Made by a program: the position numbers and the translations under genes | Shown here: piece after piece, positions 43,089 to 55,834 of the stretch | Position numbering within the stretch: the stretch's first letter is position 1 | Layout of the letters: every line of letters begins with the position of its first letter | From: Nilaparvata lugens | Lineage: Eukaryota > Arthropoda > Insecta > Hemiptera > Delphacidae | DNA length: 64,000 nucleotides | NCBI RefSeq assembly: GCF_014356525.2 | Contig: NC_052516.1 | Location: 27,291,796-27,355,795 of the forward strand | Direction of reading: 5' to 3' | The notes under the pieces: generated by a model | The model's database searches: none | What the model saw: only the letters and a program-made list of their open reading frames with translations | Told to the model about the DNA's origin: nothing

Positions 43089-44360
43089 CTGTTGGAGGAC
43101 CAAACCAATGGCTTTCATGTGTGAATCAGCTGACTTTGGAATCTGCAGATTTCACGTGTGAGTGGCCTTTGAATCTGCTAACTCAACGAATGACCTTGGA
43201 ATCAGTTCACTAATACGAATCACCTTGTAATCATTCGACTTATACGAATGACCTTGGAGTCAGCTGACTTTATGTGAATGAGCTTGGAATCTGCAGTTTT
43301 TTGTGGGAAAGGCCTTGAAATCTGTTGTTTTCATTTGTGAATGAAATCTGGAAAGCCCTTCGAATCTGCTGATTTTTATATGAAAGGTATTGGAATCAGC
43401 TGATTTTATAATATGAATGACCTTGGAATCAGCTTACTCTGTGTGAACGGCCTTGGAATCTGTTGACTTTATAAATGAACGGCCTTGGAATCTGCTGATT
43501 GAATGAACTTGGAATTAGCTAATTTTATGTAGCAACAACTTTGTTTGCCAATAAAAGGAGTTGGGTTTTGGTCAACTGATTTTTGCGTACAATCAAGATG
43601 TATAAATGCAAGGCTTATAGAATGGAAGGTAGAACATTCATCATTTGTTTGTAGTTTTATGTTGTTCTACCTTCTATAGTTTGAAGCTGTTTGTATTTCT
43701 TACAAGTAACACCAATGCTTGCCGCTCATGCTGACGATTAGTGTTGTGAACTTCACTGGACCTATTAAAGGTTATGCGACCACGACCAACGACCATAAAT
43801 ACCTTTGGTTCTTATGGGAGGGTTCACTCATTATCAGAATGAAAATCTGTGAACACTCTCAGAAGAATAAATAGTATTCTTCCAAGGTTGTCGTTTATTC
43901 GTATAACGTACCTTCTGGTATAGAATGACAAATCTCTGAGTCAGCGTTTCATGTGTGAATGGTCTACAAATCAGCTGCTTTTTGTGTAGCAACGGTAGAG
44001 TGCAATCAACTAATAACGTTCACCAATAAAGAAGTTAGTTTTTGATCAGCGATTTTTCTTATTAAATGAGAATTAGATTAATAGAGTGGTGCTCACTTAT
44101 ACTGAATATTTAATGAGACCTTTTTCAAAGTGAACCTACAGCTTTAGATGGGTTCCTAACCAACGGGAAGCGAATTTTATACTCATATATGGCGATACTT
44201 AGCGAATGTCTCTGAACTTATCTGAGAGATAAGATAACAACGGCTTCCACCGCTTCCTTCATACATAGAAATCAGCTGTTCTAATAATATAGAAATCAGC
44301 TGTTTGAATTATATAGAAATCAGCTGTTGAAATCGTACAAAAACTAGTTACAATAAAGTG
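43089..44360 (+). other. Rfx 3' UTR/flank with alternative poly(A) signals
   Basis: AATAAA hexamers lie at 43550-43555, 43866-43871, 44025-44030 and 44351-44356 downstream of the stop codon. Which is used cannot be told from sequence; several UTR lengths are possible. Confidence 0.5.
43096..43525 (+). repeat. Degenerate tandem array in Rfx 3' UTR
   Basis: About twelve imperfect copies of a roughly 35-bp unit with core CCTTGGAATCWGCTGA followed by a T-rich part and tgtgaatga. A related block (aatcagctgctttttgtgtagcaac, then ccaataaa) recurs at about 43965-44050, and AGAAATCAGCTGTT occurs three times at about 44267-44330. Confidence 0.75.
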
Positions 44361-46104
44361 AGTGTCCTTTCTTTCTGTCTACACTAGTATGAGTGTTTGT
44401 GTGTGTGTGCGTCTAAATAATTTATTTTATAGGTGGTATGAATAGTTTCTTGTCCCAAATGAAAGATGTCCTTAGAAATTCCAATTCCCAAAAATAACCG
44501 AGCTGTTTGCTATTTTAATCAGTGTGCTGATGTTGTGATTTGTCTGTATTATATTTTATATATTATAATATATAAATTATATTGTAATAAATTGTAGTTG
44601 GGAAACGTTTACTGAAGGATTTCATCAAGAAGACTTCATATATTGTTATTGAGAATAAAATGTTTATAAAGAACATTGTTGGTAAACAATATAAATTTTC
44701 TGAATCTTGAGAAATGTTGGTGTGGACTTGAGCTAACTTCAAAAATTGAAAATTGTTTCACAAACAGGCTTATAATTGAAGATAGTGCGCTAAGCTCTCA
44801 TAACATTCTATTTGTTTGTGATAGAAAATTTTGAAACAATTTGTAGTAAATTTGCACATATTTAGTATTGAAGTTTTAGCAAACAGCATAGGTTAGTGCT
44901 GCTTAGGTAGGCCTATATTCACAAACACAGTGCTATAAACGGCATACTTGAATTTGAAAATCGTGTTGATTATATTTTAGATCATCGTACACTGACTAAT
45001 CTGTAATAATTTTATTGATGTTAGTATAGAAATAAACTTACCGGATTGTTCCACTCAACTAACAAACAAAATATTTATAAATATATATTTGATGTCTTTA
45101 TATTTTTCATAATGACACAGCAAATGCCTTTCACAACTTGTAATATAACTATAGATAAGAATGAATATATCAAATTATTATTGTCATAAGAAAGATATCA
45201 ATCAGAAGTTGTTTTTATTTATTTTTCTATTTTTATAATATTATGTATCATTCGAGTAGAAGAGTGTCCAAAGAATTTATGTATCCTCTAATATCACATG
45301 AAGAAGTAATTCACGAAAAAATTAGAAATGGTTTGAATGTAGATATATTATCACTGCACCCAATGCACCCTTTTTATTTTTGGACCTAGACTTTGATAAA
45401 TTATTGCATTATTTATTTATTTCGATAATTCTTTTTTATTGTTGGAAACCTCTCACTATACAACTACTTTTCAAACATTGTTTTTCTGGTAGAAAAATGC
45501 TTATTCCAATTTTTGCTGTTTTTTTCAAATTTTCAATTGTGATTTGTTTTTCACTTATATTGATTCAAAAATGTTCTAGTCATGTGAGTTTGAAACCCCG
45601 AGTCATTACTCTGCAGTCTGTATGAGTAGACTGCAAATGGACTGAGAGATTAAATTAATATTTTGTCTGAAATGTCTAATTTACACGATAGGTCAACATA
45701 ATATTATACAACTTTGATTTTTCAACCTATAGACCTGTTTTATTGAGAAAGGACTGATTTTTGCTATTACTTAATATCCTGAAAGTATCATATTTAAATT
45801 TGATTGTCATCATTGATGGCCTGACATTTTAAAATACTTTGTGCCGGTTGCACAAAAGCCGGTTAAATATTAATCTATTTAGTAATCTGTTTACTACATT
45901 TTACGTTTCATTTTAAAAGATGCTTGAAATGCCCTCCTCTTGTTTGAGTGTCTAAAAAAAATTCAAATAATTGTTATTGGTATTTCTATTATTCTATTCA
46001 CAGCTGATCATAAATAGCCAATTTTTCCATTGTATTTCGTTATTCATTCAAAAAAGAGTTGTTTCAAGTTTCATTACTTTACCAATCATTTTTTTAAAAA
46101 CTCA
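44361..46104. other. Intergenic, AT-rich
   Basis: An open frame at 45380-45625 reads as low-complexity hydrophobic text with no recognised domain. A truncated palindromic MITE end (gtgccggttgcacaaaagcc) is at 45842. Confidence 0.5.
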
Positions 46105-46256
46105 GTGTCGGTTGCACAAAAGCCGGTTAAATACTAACCGTGATTGATTCCACGAGAACCAATGAGAGAAGCCGTCTCTTCAAAAACGCCTTCTCTGATT
46201 AGTTCTCGTGAAATTAATCACGGTTAAAATTTAACAGGCTTTAGTTCAACCGGGTC
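46105..46256. mobile_element. Palindromic MITE (CCGGTTGCACAAAAGCC family)
   Basis: Self-complementary over most of its length; core gagaaccaatgagagaag / ttctctgattagttctc. Confidence 0.85.
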
Positions 46257-49230
46257 TTTGATTTGGTTTTTATTTTTTATGAAACTTGTACGGAACTGAA
46301 TCCTGTTGTCAGTTTTGTTGTAATAAAGTAAAAATAACAAGTACCTAAATAAAACACAATTGATACTATTTATTTGGTATTGTATGTTATAATTTGTAAT
46401 GATATTGAGGGATAAATCGGTTGTATTAGTTGTAGGTTTGTATGTTGATTATTATTTTGTGAGCGACATGCGATAGTATTTATTGTTTTCAAAAGTGAGT
46501 TGAAATTTATGAGAGAATTGGTTAATCTGTGGGTTTTCTGTTGTTGTCTTTGTAATATTTACTCAGTAATCTGATCATTTTTATTTTGTTTCAGTTACCG
46601 GTAAATTTGTAAAATTACCGGTAAAAATGTAAATCACACTTTTGTACTGTGTCGTATTCTATTTTATTTTCAGTTTTGAACTTATTGAAAAATTCCAGGC
46701 TTCAACTACATTTGATAATAAATCATGATCACAGTATAGCATATTTAAAAAAAATGTTTAGTTAGAAAAGGGACTTTTATTATGGGTTCTACGAGCTAGA
46801 TTGGCGTAAGGGATAGAAATTTTACGAATATAATACTCATCTACTTATTTTTCTTTTATTCAACACAAAAATTACAATATTGGAGTGGAAAATATGCGCA
46901 AGCCAAAATATTCTGTTGTTTCCGAATTTATTCCAATAAACTGTAAAAGTATTAATTATGTTATCTGTTTTTGATTTATACTGTAATAATAATCTGGAGT
47001 GATGATAACATTTAAAATTTTTAGGGTAAATTAAATATGAATTGTGTTTCATATGAATCTAAGAAATATTCATCAATAGTTTATTTAATTGAATGATTGA
47101 TGAGAATTTTTGGGGAAAACAAATGAAAGTAATATTATTACTGTAATGTCCAGAAAATCGTGAATGATGAGATTAATTTTGAGAAAATAATTGTTTTAAA
47201 AATTGATTTAAAGTGGAAGTGATTAGACATTGACGAGACTCCGCAATTACTCTACGATTTGTGAGCAGGCTTTAGCATTCACCTACTGAAAATTATTCAT
47301 ATTAAGTTTTCAAGCTTGAAAATTGTACGAACCATCCACCACAAATTGAACATTTCTTATGGAGATTATAAATTTATAAATATGTAAATATTTTTATTTC
47401 TCCAGTATAAATTTATAAATATATTAATATTTTCATTTTTCCAGTTAAAGAGCTTTTCACAATTATTTATACTCGATGTGAGATAGTATCTTGAAAAAGT
47501 CAAAACTTTAGTTTTTCACATTTATTGAGTACACTTGCTCACTCCAATAGTGATTGTATATTTCAAGACTGACACAACATGATGAAGCAGTAAACTCACA
47601 TGTGCAATATATTATTAATTGATATTATTATTAATTAATATCGTAAGAATTGTTGTATTTAATTTAATTATTAGTAAATTATCATTGTTTTTGTCTGTTT
47701 TGTATTTATTATCTAGTCAGCTTTTTCAAGCTGTGTTGAACCTCACCACAACATAGAGCTACGATTTTGAAGGAATAATGTCGAAAAATGGTATTAATAT
47801 ATAATCACGGAATTAATTGAATAAATTTGTTGAATATTGTTATTTCAGAAATCATGATCCAAATTCTCCAAAGAATAGTAGTTGGTGTTGAAAACCACTT
47901 TTTTCTTTGAGAAATACTTTTGACTTTTGTACTTGTGCTCTCGAAAAGTGTTGTAATAAATCTCTCAACAGGTCCAGTTTCTATCATATTGTATGCATGC
48001 GAAACACAATTTGAGACTTTTGCTATGGTCTTTAGTTGAATTTGTATTTTTAATTTCTCACAGGGCCGCGTATTGGGCCTAATATTGTTGTTGATTTTTT
48101 ATATAATTTCAGTTCAAATGTAAATTGAGAGTGTTATTTTATTTATTTTTATTAAAGAAAATATTGTACGTGTATTTTACTTATATTGAATACTCATTTG
48201 TTTCCCCATATTCTATTCCTTAGAACTTGTTATTGAATCCTAAAAAGAGGAATTCTTGAAATAGTTCTGAATTTCGATAGGAGTAATAGTAGTAGATCCC
48301 CTGTAGCTGCAATGTTTCTTTAAGTTTTCAATACTGTAACTACAACTTTGTAGACTTTCACATCAATATTTTCACAATAAGAAAATTTAAAAGTCGACAA
48401 AACGTTTTATTGAAAATTGGAATTTGAGTAGTGCTCAAATTAAGAAGTTTAGAGACTTGACCAGATCTTGTAAATTAACTTGAAGAAATTCAATCAATTG
48501 AAAAGTTGTGTTCCCTATATCATAAAGAGGGATTTGAATAATAAATTTAAGTGTCAAGAGTCCGATAATATTAGTTAATTGTAGAAGAAGTTTCAAGGAA
48601 TTCCTAGCAAACTCCTAGTAATATTTCTTCATCAAGGTTTAAAATTTTCGTACGACAAAAAAGTTTCAAAATTTATTGTTCGTTAGCACACAATTCAGCA
48701 GTACAAGACGATGTTATGAACAGTTCAAATTGCAGGTGTCTTCAAGGCCACTAAGAACGTCATAAAGATCAAAACAACTTCGTTCTGAGATGAAAAACAT
48801 GTATATTTTGTTGGCTGAGTAAAGCCAATTGGTAGCCTATATTACACGTGTATTGTGAACTATCTAAAACTCTAGATGATGAAATATGATCTTTAAAAAC
48901 GTAATTTTAGGAAAATTATTATCAACATAGAAATGCCAATTTCTCTCCAGAAAAATTGAACTGAGATTAGCTTTTCCAGTTGCACGTGTTTAATTCCTTA
49001 TCCTTATGGTTGTGCAACAGGTATTAATTTGTAAACTTTCTACCGGTGTCATTTTTCAAAAATTTTGATTTAGACACTTAAAATTATCAGAATATTATAA
49101 ATTCATGTGGATTTTATATCTTTTCTTTTATGAGCGCCGCTTACTAAAGTTGAAACTTTTGTAACCGGTAAAAAGTAAATTCATAAAATGTTGAGGGTAG
49201 TTACGTTCTTCATGGTTGTGTTAGTTATCT
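46257..49230. other. Intergenic, nothing recognised
   Basis: AT-rich, with no coding sequence, terminal repeats or RNA gene that I can support. Confidence 0.5.
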
Positions 49231-50316
49231 ATATATTATAATAAAGGAAAGAATTGCTTTCTACATGTACGGGATAGGAAATCCACGAATGACGCATCAT
49301 CACGTGTGAACTACTCAACTGATTAACCTGATATTTCGCATAAATGTTCTTAATTTACCAATGATGGTTATAGGCCTATTTCAAATTATTCAAGATTTTA
49401 GTAGGTCAAGTTATCAAACAATACACCTGAATAGGAACAATATGAAAACTTGTTGTACGGTACCCTTTACAAGGGTACATTTTCAAGATGTTCGATGTTT
49501 TTGAACGGGTAGTATTATAGTCCACTAGACAGCTGATTTATGGTGAATCCTATACTATTAAACGAGCAATTTCTGTTTAAATGTTTTCGCCACACTGCAC
49601 AGAAAGCAGCTGTTTTCCAGTCCCTACGTAGATCTGAAAGACATTGTTTGCAGACGACTCTCGTCTGAAGTCAGAACAGGTTTCTTTCTGGCATAGGCCG
49701 GAAAGAGTACCCTTTCTAGCCGCTAACTTGGAACTAAGAAAGGTGATCAAAAAACAGCTGATCAAAAAACTTTTCATTATTTGTGTTCATTATTCAATAA
49801 TTAAAACATTTATAATAATATCATCTTATTGTCATTTGAAAGAATAAAAAAGTATGAACTCAACCTCCCACATAATTGAACATCATCTTTTAGGTTATTT
49901 AGACAAATCAGAATAAAAAATAAAAATACTTGGACAATTTCCTGATATTCAGATTCGATTTTAGCTCTAGTTGCTAGAGCTATCACCTTCCACTTCTGCT
50001 TTCGGAATAATATATATATATTATATTGTTTATTTTTGTGTGTGGCGAAAAATAGCGTTCGCACCACGGGCAAAAATGTTTTTTCCGGCTCTCAATCTTT
50101 TCTAGTCCTCGGCCTACGGCCTCGGACTTGAAAACCGATTTCGAGCCGGAAAAATCTCATTTTCTGCTCTAGGTGCGAAATATACTATTGTATTTCACCG
50201 GATCTCGAAAACGGCTCTAACGATTCTCACGAAATTCAGAACATCGTAGGTTTATAATATAAAAATTCGATTGCCCTCATCCCTGGGAAAACTCGCTGGA
50301 GGACATTAAAATGATA
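49231..50316. mobile_element. Helitron-like/foldback mosaic
   Basis: The part at 49231-49300 (ctacatgtacgggataggaa, tgacgcatcatcacg) recurs inverted at 55400-55560. atcctatactattaaacgag at 49545 recurs at 54171, and ccggatctcgaaaacggctc at 50200 recurs at 54250. The block at 50050-50190 folds (gttcgcaccacgggcaaaaa ... ttctgctctaggtgcgaa). The opening is reminiscent of Helitron 5' ends, which I cannot confirm. Confidence 0.45.
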
Positions 50317-50587
50317 ATTACTGGTAGTTCTGTGAACAGTAGACCTCACGCAGTATTCTCATCCACAAGTACCTGATTGAAACTATAGACCTTATGGAAA
50401 TACAGCAATAGACTGGCTTCTCCACAAATCTGTGTAATCACTTGTCAGCTGATTTATGATGAATAATTCTATAGTCTGATTTTTACTCCAATATTGACGA
50501 CGTATGAAGAAGGCTCCTTTTCCCTCTTATATTATCCTTGAAACGCAAAATTTCCAAAAACCTTGTATGTACGTCGACGCGCAATTA
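50317..50587 (-). mobile_element. Helitron-like repeat, 3' part
   Basis: Minus-strand copy of the GACCGAGCG family from its 3' end (GTTCACAGAACTACCAGT) inward to the gcgcgtcgacgtacatac block, where the RTE fragment abuts it. Confidence 0.75.
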
Positions 50588-51435
50588 ATGGAGCAAAATG
50601 TTGGTCTCTCCATAAATGGAGTAACTATTAATAATTTACGCTATGCAGATGACACACTTCGGATAGCGGGAAGTGAGAATGAGTTGCAGCAATTACTGGA
50701 AAATGTGAATAACTACAGCAATAACTATGGGTTGAAGCTGAATCTTAAGAAAACCAAGTGCATGATCGTCTCGAAAAAGCAGAGAGTGCCAATTAATATT
50801 GTAGTGGACAATACACCTATTGAGAGAGTCACAGCATATAAGTATCTTGGAGCATGGATTACTGAAGTGAACGATCAGACCAGGGAGATCAAAGGACGAG
50901 TGGAAATAGCACGACAGGTGTTCATAAAAATGAAAAGATTTCTGTGTAGCCGAGATATTAAACTAGAACTTAGAATACGCATGCTGCATTGTTATGTGTT
51001 TTCTACATTGCTGTACGGCATGGAAGCATGGACTTTGAAAGAGTCAAACCTCAAAAACATCGAGGCATTTGAAATGTGGTGCTATAGAAGGATGTGGAGA
51101 ATACCATGGACAAGAAAAGTGACAAATAGGGATGTAATGTTAATGATGGCAAAGGAATGTGAAGTTGTTGCGACTATAAAGAGAAGAAAATTGCAATATT
51201 TGGGTCATGTAATGAGGGGTGAAAAGTATGAGCTGTTGAGACTTATATTGCAAGGAAGGATCATGGGAAAGAGGTGGGTGAGAAGAAGAAGGATATCCTG
51301 GCAGCGTTATTTAAGAGATTGGTATGGCTGCAGCTCAAGGGAACTATTCAAGGCTGCAATCAATAAAGTGAAAATTGCCGTGATGATTTCCAACCTCCGA
51401 TAGGAAAAGGAACCAAAAGAAGAAGAAGAGGCCCT
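50588..51435 (+). pseudogene. RTE-type LINE reverse-transcriptase fragment
   Basis: The frame is open to 51403. It has LRYADDT (RT catalytic), LKLNLKKTKCMIVSK, YKYLGAWI, LLYGMEAWTLKESN, FEMWCYRRMWRIPWTRKVTN and LQYLGHVMRGEKYELLRLIL, the standard C-terminal half of an RTE-like ORF2. The first 28 or so residues of the open frame are read-through from the adjoining repeat. The N-terminal RT and endonuclease are absent. The 3' end is an (AAG)-type tail. Confidence 0.92.
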
Positions 51436-51610
51436 GAAATTGATCAGGTGGGACCTGAAAACTCCGATACCAAACCACAGCCAGCCAGGACACTCAATAT
51501 TATTATTATCTTACAGAACTTTAATCTCAGGGCCGGTTTCCAGGACCCTTTTTTAAAAATCGAAGACACTATTAAACCTATTCAGTGATATTATGAATTG
51601 AATGTTTCAT

Positions 51611-52005
51611 TATTGACCGAGCGAAGTGAGGTCTAAGATTCAAGTCGACGGTTTTGCATTTCTCTTAATGTTTAAATGTTTGAATATTTATATGTTGCGC
51701 ATTTACGGCGAAACGCGGTAATAGATTTTCATGAAATTTGACAGGTATGTTCCTTTTTAAATTGCGCGTCGACGTATATACAAGGTTTTTGAAAATTTTG
51801 CATTTCAAGGATAATATAAAAGGAAAAAGGAGCCTCCTTCATACGCCAATATTAGAGTAAAAATCAGACTATAGAATTAAAGGGTCCTGGAAAAAAGGTT
51901 ATTCATCATAAATCAGCTGACAAGTGATTACACACATGTGTGGAGAAGCCAGTCTATTACTGTATTTGTATAAGGTCTATAGTTTCAATCAAAGACCTTG
52001 AAGAG
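51611..52005 (+). mobile_element. Helitron-like repeat copy
   Basis: Starts tattgaccgagcgaagtgag, contains gttgcgcatttacggcgaaa and aaatcagctgacaagtgatt, and ends before the 3' hairpin. Confidence 0.75.
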
Positions 52006-52018
52006 GTATGCATCTTCA

Positions 52019-53274
52019 AGCTGGGTTTACACCAAAGTTATTAACAAAATGTTAATAACTTAATCCTTATAGATTCTATTAGATTGAACGGAAGTTGACA
52101 AACACACATCTTCATCATGTGTATGATAAGCTAGGTTCAATATAATATGATCTATAAGGATTGAGTTATTAACATTTTGTTAATAACTTTGGTCTAATCG
52201 CAGCTTTAAGCTAACAAAATGTTTTATTTTTATTTTATTTTATTTTATTTTTCAATCCATTCAACACAGTGTACTCATTATTACACAAGCAAACAGTTGA
52301 ACGTCGTCAAATTATTACAAATATAAATATAGTTCTACTAATTAAAATAGTAGCGATTCCTTCAATGATCCTCCAAATACTCCTGCACCGTGTAGTAGGC
52401 TTTGTCTATAAAATATTTTTGAAGGTCGGTTTTAAATCTATTAAGAGGAATGCTGGTGGATGCACGCTTTAAATGTATAGGAAGCTTATTATAAAATTTG
52501 CAGCCTGAGTAACTAGGCTTACCCTCAAAAAGCTTCCTCCTATGCGGCTGAATCGCAAAGTTGTCTCTGCCTCTAGTGTTGTAGGAGTGCGTATCGGAGA
52601 TAAGTGTAAGGTCCATTCTATTTTTTACAGTATGCATGATCATTCTAAACATGTAAATCGAAGGCACCGTCAGCAGCGACAATGATCTGAACGCATCTCT
52701 ACAGGGGTGATTAAATCCAAGGCCCGCTATATACCGTATTGCCCTCTTTTGTAGTACAAAGACCCTCTGCATATTTTCCTTTGTGGTACAACCCCAAAGC
52801 TCTATACCATATGTGAGGTAACAGTAAAAAGTAGCGAAGTATGCAACTTTAACGGTGTTTTGTGGGACATACTTCGCAAGATTTCTTAAGAGGAAGAGAC
52901 TTTTACTTATTTTCTTCACAATATTATCAACATGCATTGTCCATGTCAACCTGTCATCAAAGTACACCCCCAACATATTAACTGTATCCGTGCACTCAAT
53001 TTCATCTTCTCCAATACATAATTGAGGAAGAGTAGCGGCAGATTTGAAGTGGATAGTTTGACTTTTTGTAGAATTAATTGATAAGCAGATTTCATTGAAA
53101 TACTGAACAACAGCATGTTAATAACTTAATCCGTAAAGATTCTATTAGATTGAACATAACGTATCATACACATGATGAACATATGTGCTTGTCAAGTTCG
53201 GTTCAATCTTATATATTCTATAAGGATTAATTTATTAACATTTTGTTAATAACTTTGGTGTAAACCCAGCTTTA
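52019..53274. mobile_element. Two foldback MITEs, the second split by a LINE
   Basis: Copy 1 (52019-52206): ctgggtttacaccaaagtta on the left and its complement on the right. Copy 2: a left stub at about 52211, then the LINE, then the right part (53113-53274) ending ggtgtaaacccagctttaag. A related element lies at 62611-63085. Confidence 0.75.
52225..53112 (-). pseudogene. 5'-truncated LINE ORF2 C-terminus
   Basis: The frame reads from about 53110: QYFNEICLSINSTKSQ, then LGVYFDDRLTWTMHVDNIV, LTYGIELWGCTTKENMQRVF, LTVPSIYMF, SYNTRGRDNF and YNKLPIHLKRA. It is one continuous open frame without the catalytic RT core. The tail is (AAAAT)-type (52220-52250). Jockey/CR1-like. Confidence 0.9.
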
Positions 53275-53544
53275 AGGTCTTTGGTTTCAATGTTTTGTTT
53301 TGCAGTCATGGTATTATTATGCGCGCCCATTAGTATCAATATTCTCACATTCGAAAAAACTATATAAATAGATGATTAAAAATAAACAAATGAACTAAAT
53401 AATGCTGGAGAAATTATTATATTCTTGTTTGTAAAAAATTAATTTTCATCAGATAGAAAGATTATCACGGAACTGGATGAATTATATCATATGGAATACA
53501 AATTCAAACGTGAACTGAGTTTGTTAACATTTAAAACAAGTGGT

Positions 53545-53602
53545 ATCAGGTACTTGTGGATGAGAGTACTGCGTGAGGTCTACTGTTCACAGAACTACTA
53601 GT
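53545..53602 (+). mobile_element. Solo 3' end of the GACCGAGCG repeat
   Basis: caggtacttgtggatgagag to cagaactactagt only. Confidence 0.65.
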
Positions 53603-54515
53603 ATTTAATAAATGTTCTGGAAATCAGGCCTTAGATTATTACTTGAAAAGCTTTGAATCTTGAACATTTGAAGGCGCATGGTATGCAACCCGCAAATCAC
53701 CTATATATATACAGCTACTGACAGAGCTCTTTCATAGTGCGATTCACTTAAATCTGTCAGCATGCTTTGTAATAGGTGCAGCAGAACCGTCAAATTTTGT
53801 GTGAGAATAATGTTTGCTTGGATCCCTCCAAATGCTGCTTTCTTTAGTAGTTACGACTCACAAGACAAATTTTCATCTCAATGGATAAGTAAATAATCAA
53901 AACTTCTGCCACTAAGCTGAAAACCCTCAAATTATCCATTAAAGACCGCAAAACAACGAATTATTGATGAAACCATCCATACCCATGTTGAAAAAAACAG
54001 ATAAAGTCCAAAGTACGCAGTGTTTTATTTTGTTACAAAAGTACATAGCTTGATATTGTTCTGAGTGATTAGAAAAACTGAAAACTGAAGACTGTAATTG
54101 AATCCAGTTTTCAAGTCATGATAACATGCCTGCTACTAGTGCCGTTTGCACAGTTTCAGTTCAAAAACTAAATCCTATACTATTAAACGAGTAATTTCTG
54201 TTTATATGTTTAGATGTTCAGATGTTTTGATGTTTATATGTTTGTATTTCACCGGATCTCGAAAACGGCTCTAACGATTCTCACAAAATTCAGAACATAG
54301 TGTGTTTATAATATAAACATTCGATTACACTAGGTCTCATCCCTGGGAAAACTCGGTGAAGGACATTTAAAGGTTAATTATTATTCGTCCTTGGGAAAAT
54401 AGCTGATAATGATAATTTCATCGTCTGTTGATGGAAGTGAGTGAGCGAGTTCATGTGTGTGGGACTGTGTCAAAATACAGCTGTTGAACTTTTGTAATCA
54501 TTCAATCAGGTACTT

Positions 54516-54657
54516 AGTGCCGGTTGCAAAAAAGTCGGGTTATTTCCAATCCTGATTAATCCAAGTAGATCCATCTTTTTGAAATGGTCTTCTTTGATTT
54601 GGTTCACGTGGAATTAATCAGGATTAAAATTCAACCGGCTTTTGTGCAACCGGGCCT
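54516..54657. mobile_element. Palindromic MITE (CCGGTTGCACAAAAGCC family)
   Basis: TTA precedes gtgccggttgcaaaaaagtc; the complement gcttttgtgcaaccgggcc closes it. Confidence 0.8.
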
Positions 54658-55774
54658 TTGTGAGGGAAATTTTTGCATTCCTCTGGGAATTAATCTTGAT
54701 TTACTGTGATTAGATAAAGCATTCCTGTATGAACTAAGAATGTTATTATGATTTCTGCTCTCGTAATAAATTTTTTATGCTTTTGAACTCCAGAGCGAAG
54801 CTCGGTCCCCGATATTTTCATTTTAAACTGAATAAAATCCATATCAAGTCTAGTTCGTTATAATGTGATTCATTTTTAGTTTAAACCACCAGCTGATTAA
54901 ATTCAGTTCAAGATTTGACTGTGCAAACGGCCCTAAGTAACCACTTAACTAATTGCCATAAAACTATAAATGTTTGCTATAAAACTATAACTACGTGTAC
55001 AATGATATATTATTAATGTATTCACTTATTCACTGATACGATAAGTATCTCTGAATGAGTATGGAATGGATAATTCGTTTATGACGATTGATATAAAATA
55101 TTCAACAAATGGTCAGAAAAATCACTGTAGGATAGCGAACCAAACTAAAAAAAGTTGAAGCTTCATTCAATCACGTTACATCAAGTGAAGTTTCCATTTC
55201 TGAAAATCTGTTCACTCTCCTGGTTGTGATATTGAGAGGGATATGAAAAGAAAAAGAACAATTCTTAAAGACATCTGAGGATGGAATAAGTTAAGGAGAA
55301 CCCATAATAGAGTCTATACTTAGAGTTTTAGATTAGACAAGCAGGTAACTCGTGTTCTGCGAGGGTCTAACTGAAAACTTGACCTACTGGAATCTTGAAG
55401 AATTTAAAATAGGCCTATTACCGTCCTTGGTAAATCAAGAATCTATATGCAAAATTTCAAGTTAATCAGTTTAGTAGTACAGACGTGATGATGCGTCATT
55501 CGTGAATTTCCTATCCCGTAAATGTATAAGCCAGTTCTTCCCTTTATTATATTATAGAATGAGATTTTTATGGAGATACATGTGAAGTAGGAAGGACTTA
55601 AGAAAACCCAAATAAATTCTATACTTGGAGTTGCAGATTATATTTTTATGGAGAGAAAATTGAAGAGGATGAAGACAATGAGGAAAGCTAAAATCTTGAT
55701 AAACTCTACAAGGAAAAGATGAGTATAGCGAATGAGGAATAAAAATTCAATTCCATACATAATATGTTGTGGTT
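54658..55774. other. Intergenic / odorant receptor 3' flank
   Basis: No gene seen. A TTTATT (AATAAA on the minus strand) at 55543-55548 lies about 230 bp past the receptor stop and could serve as poly(A) signal, but it sits in a repeat. Confidence 0.4.
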
Positions 55775-55834
55775 TCAAATTCGTTTCCTCAATGAATTAA
55801 GCATGTTGAAATAGGAATATGCCGCCTTCATCAC
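55775..55834 (-). CDS. Odorant receptor terminal exon
   Basis: Strong acceptor cctatttttcag, 19 codons plus TGA: VMKAAYSYFNMLNSLRKRI. The A.YS.F.ML pattern is the hallmark C-terminus of insect odorant receptors. Confidence 0.88.
   Translation of the reverse strand: MMKAAYSYFNMLNSLRKRI

Noticed and set aside
45380..45625. 81-codon hydrophobic open frame
   Set aside because: AT-rich chance frame; no family pattern, no splice or promoter support.
50504..50587. N-terminal residues of the RTE-type open frame
   Set aside because: They are read-through from the neighbouring Helitron-like repeat, not part of the reverse transcriptase.
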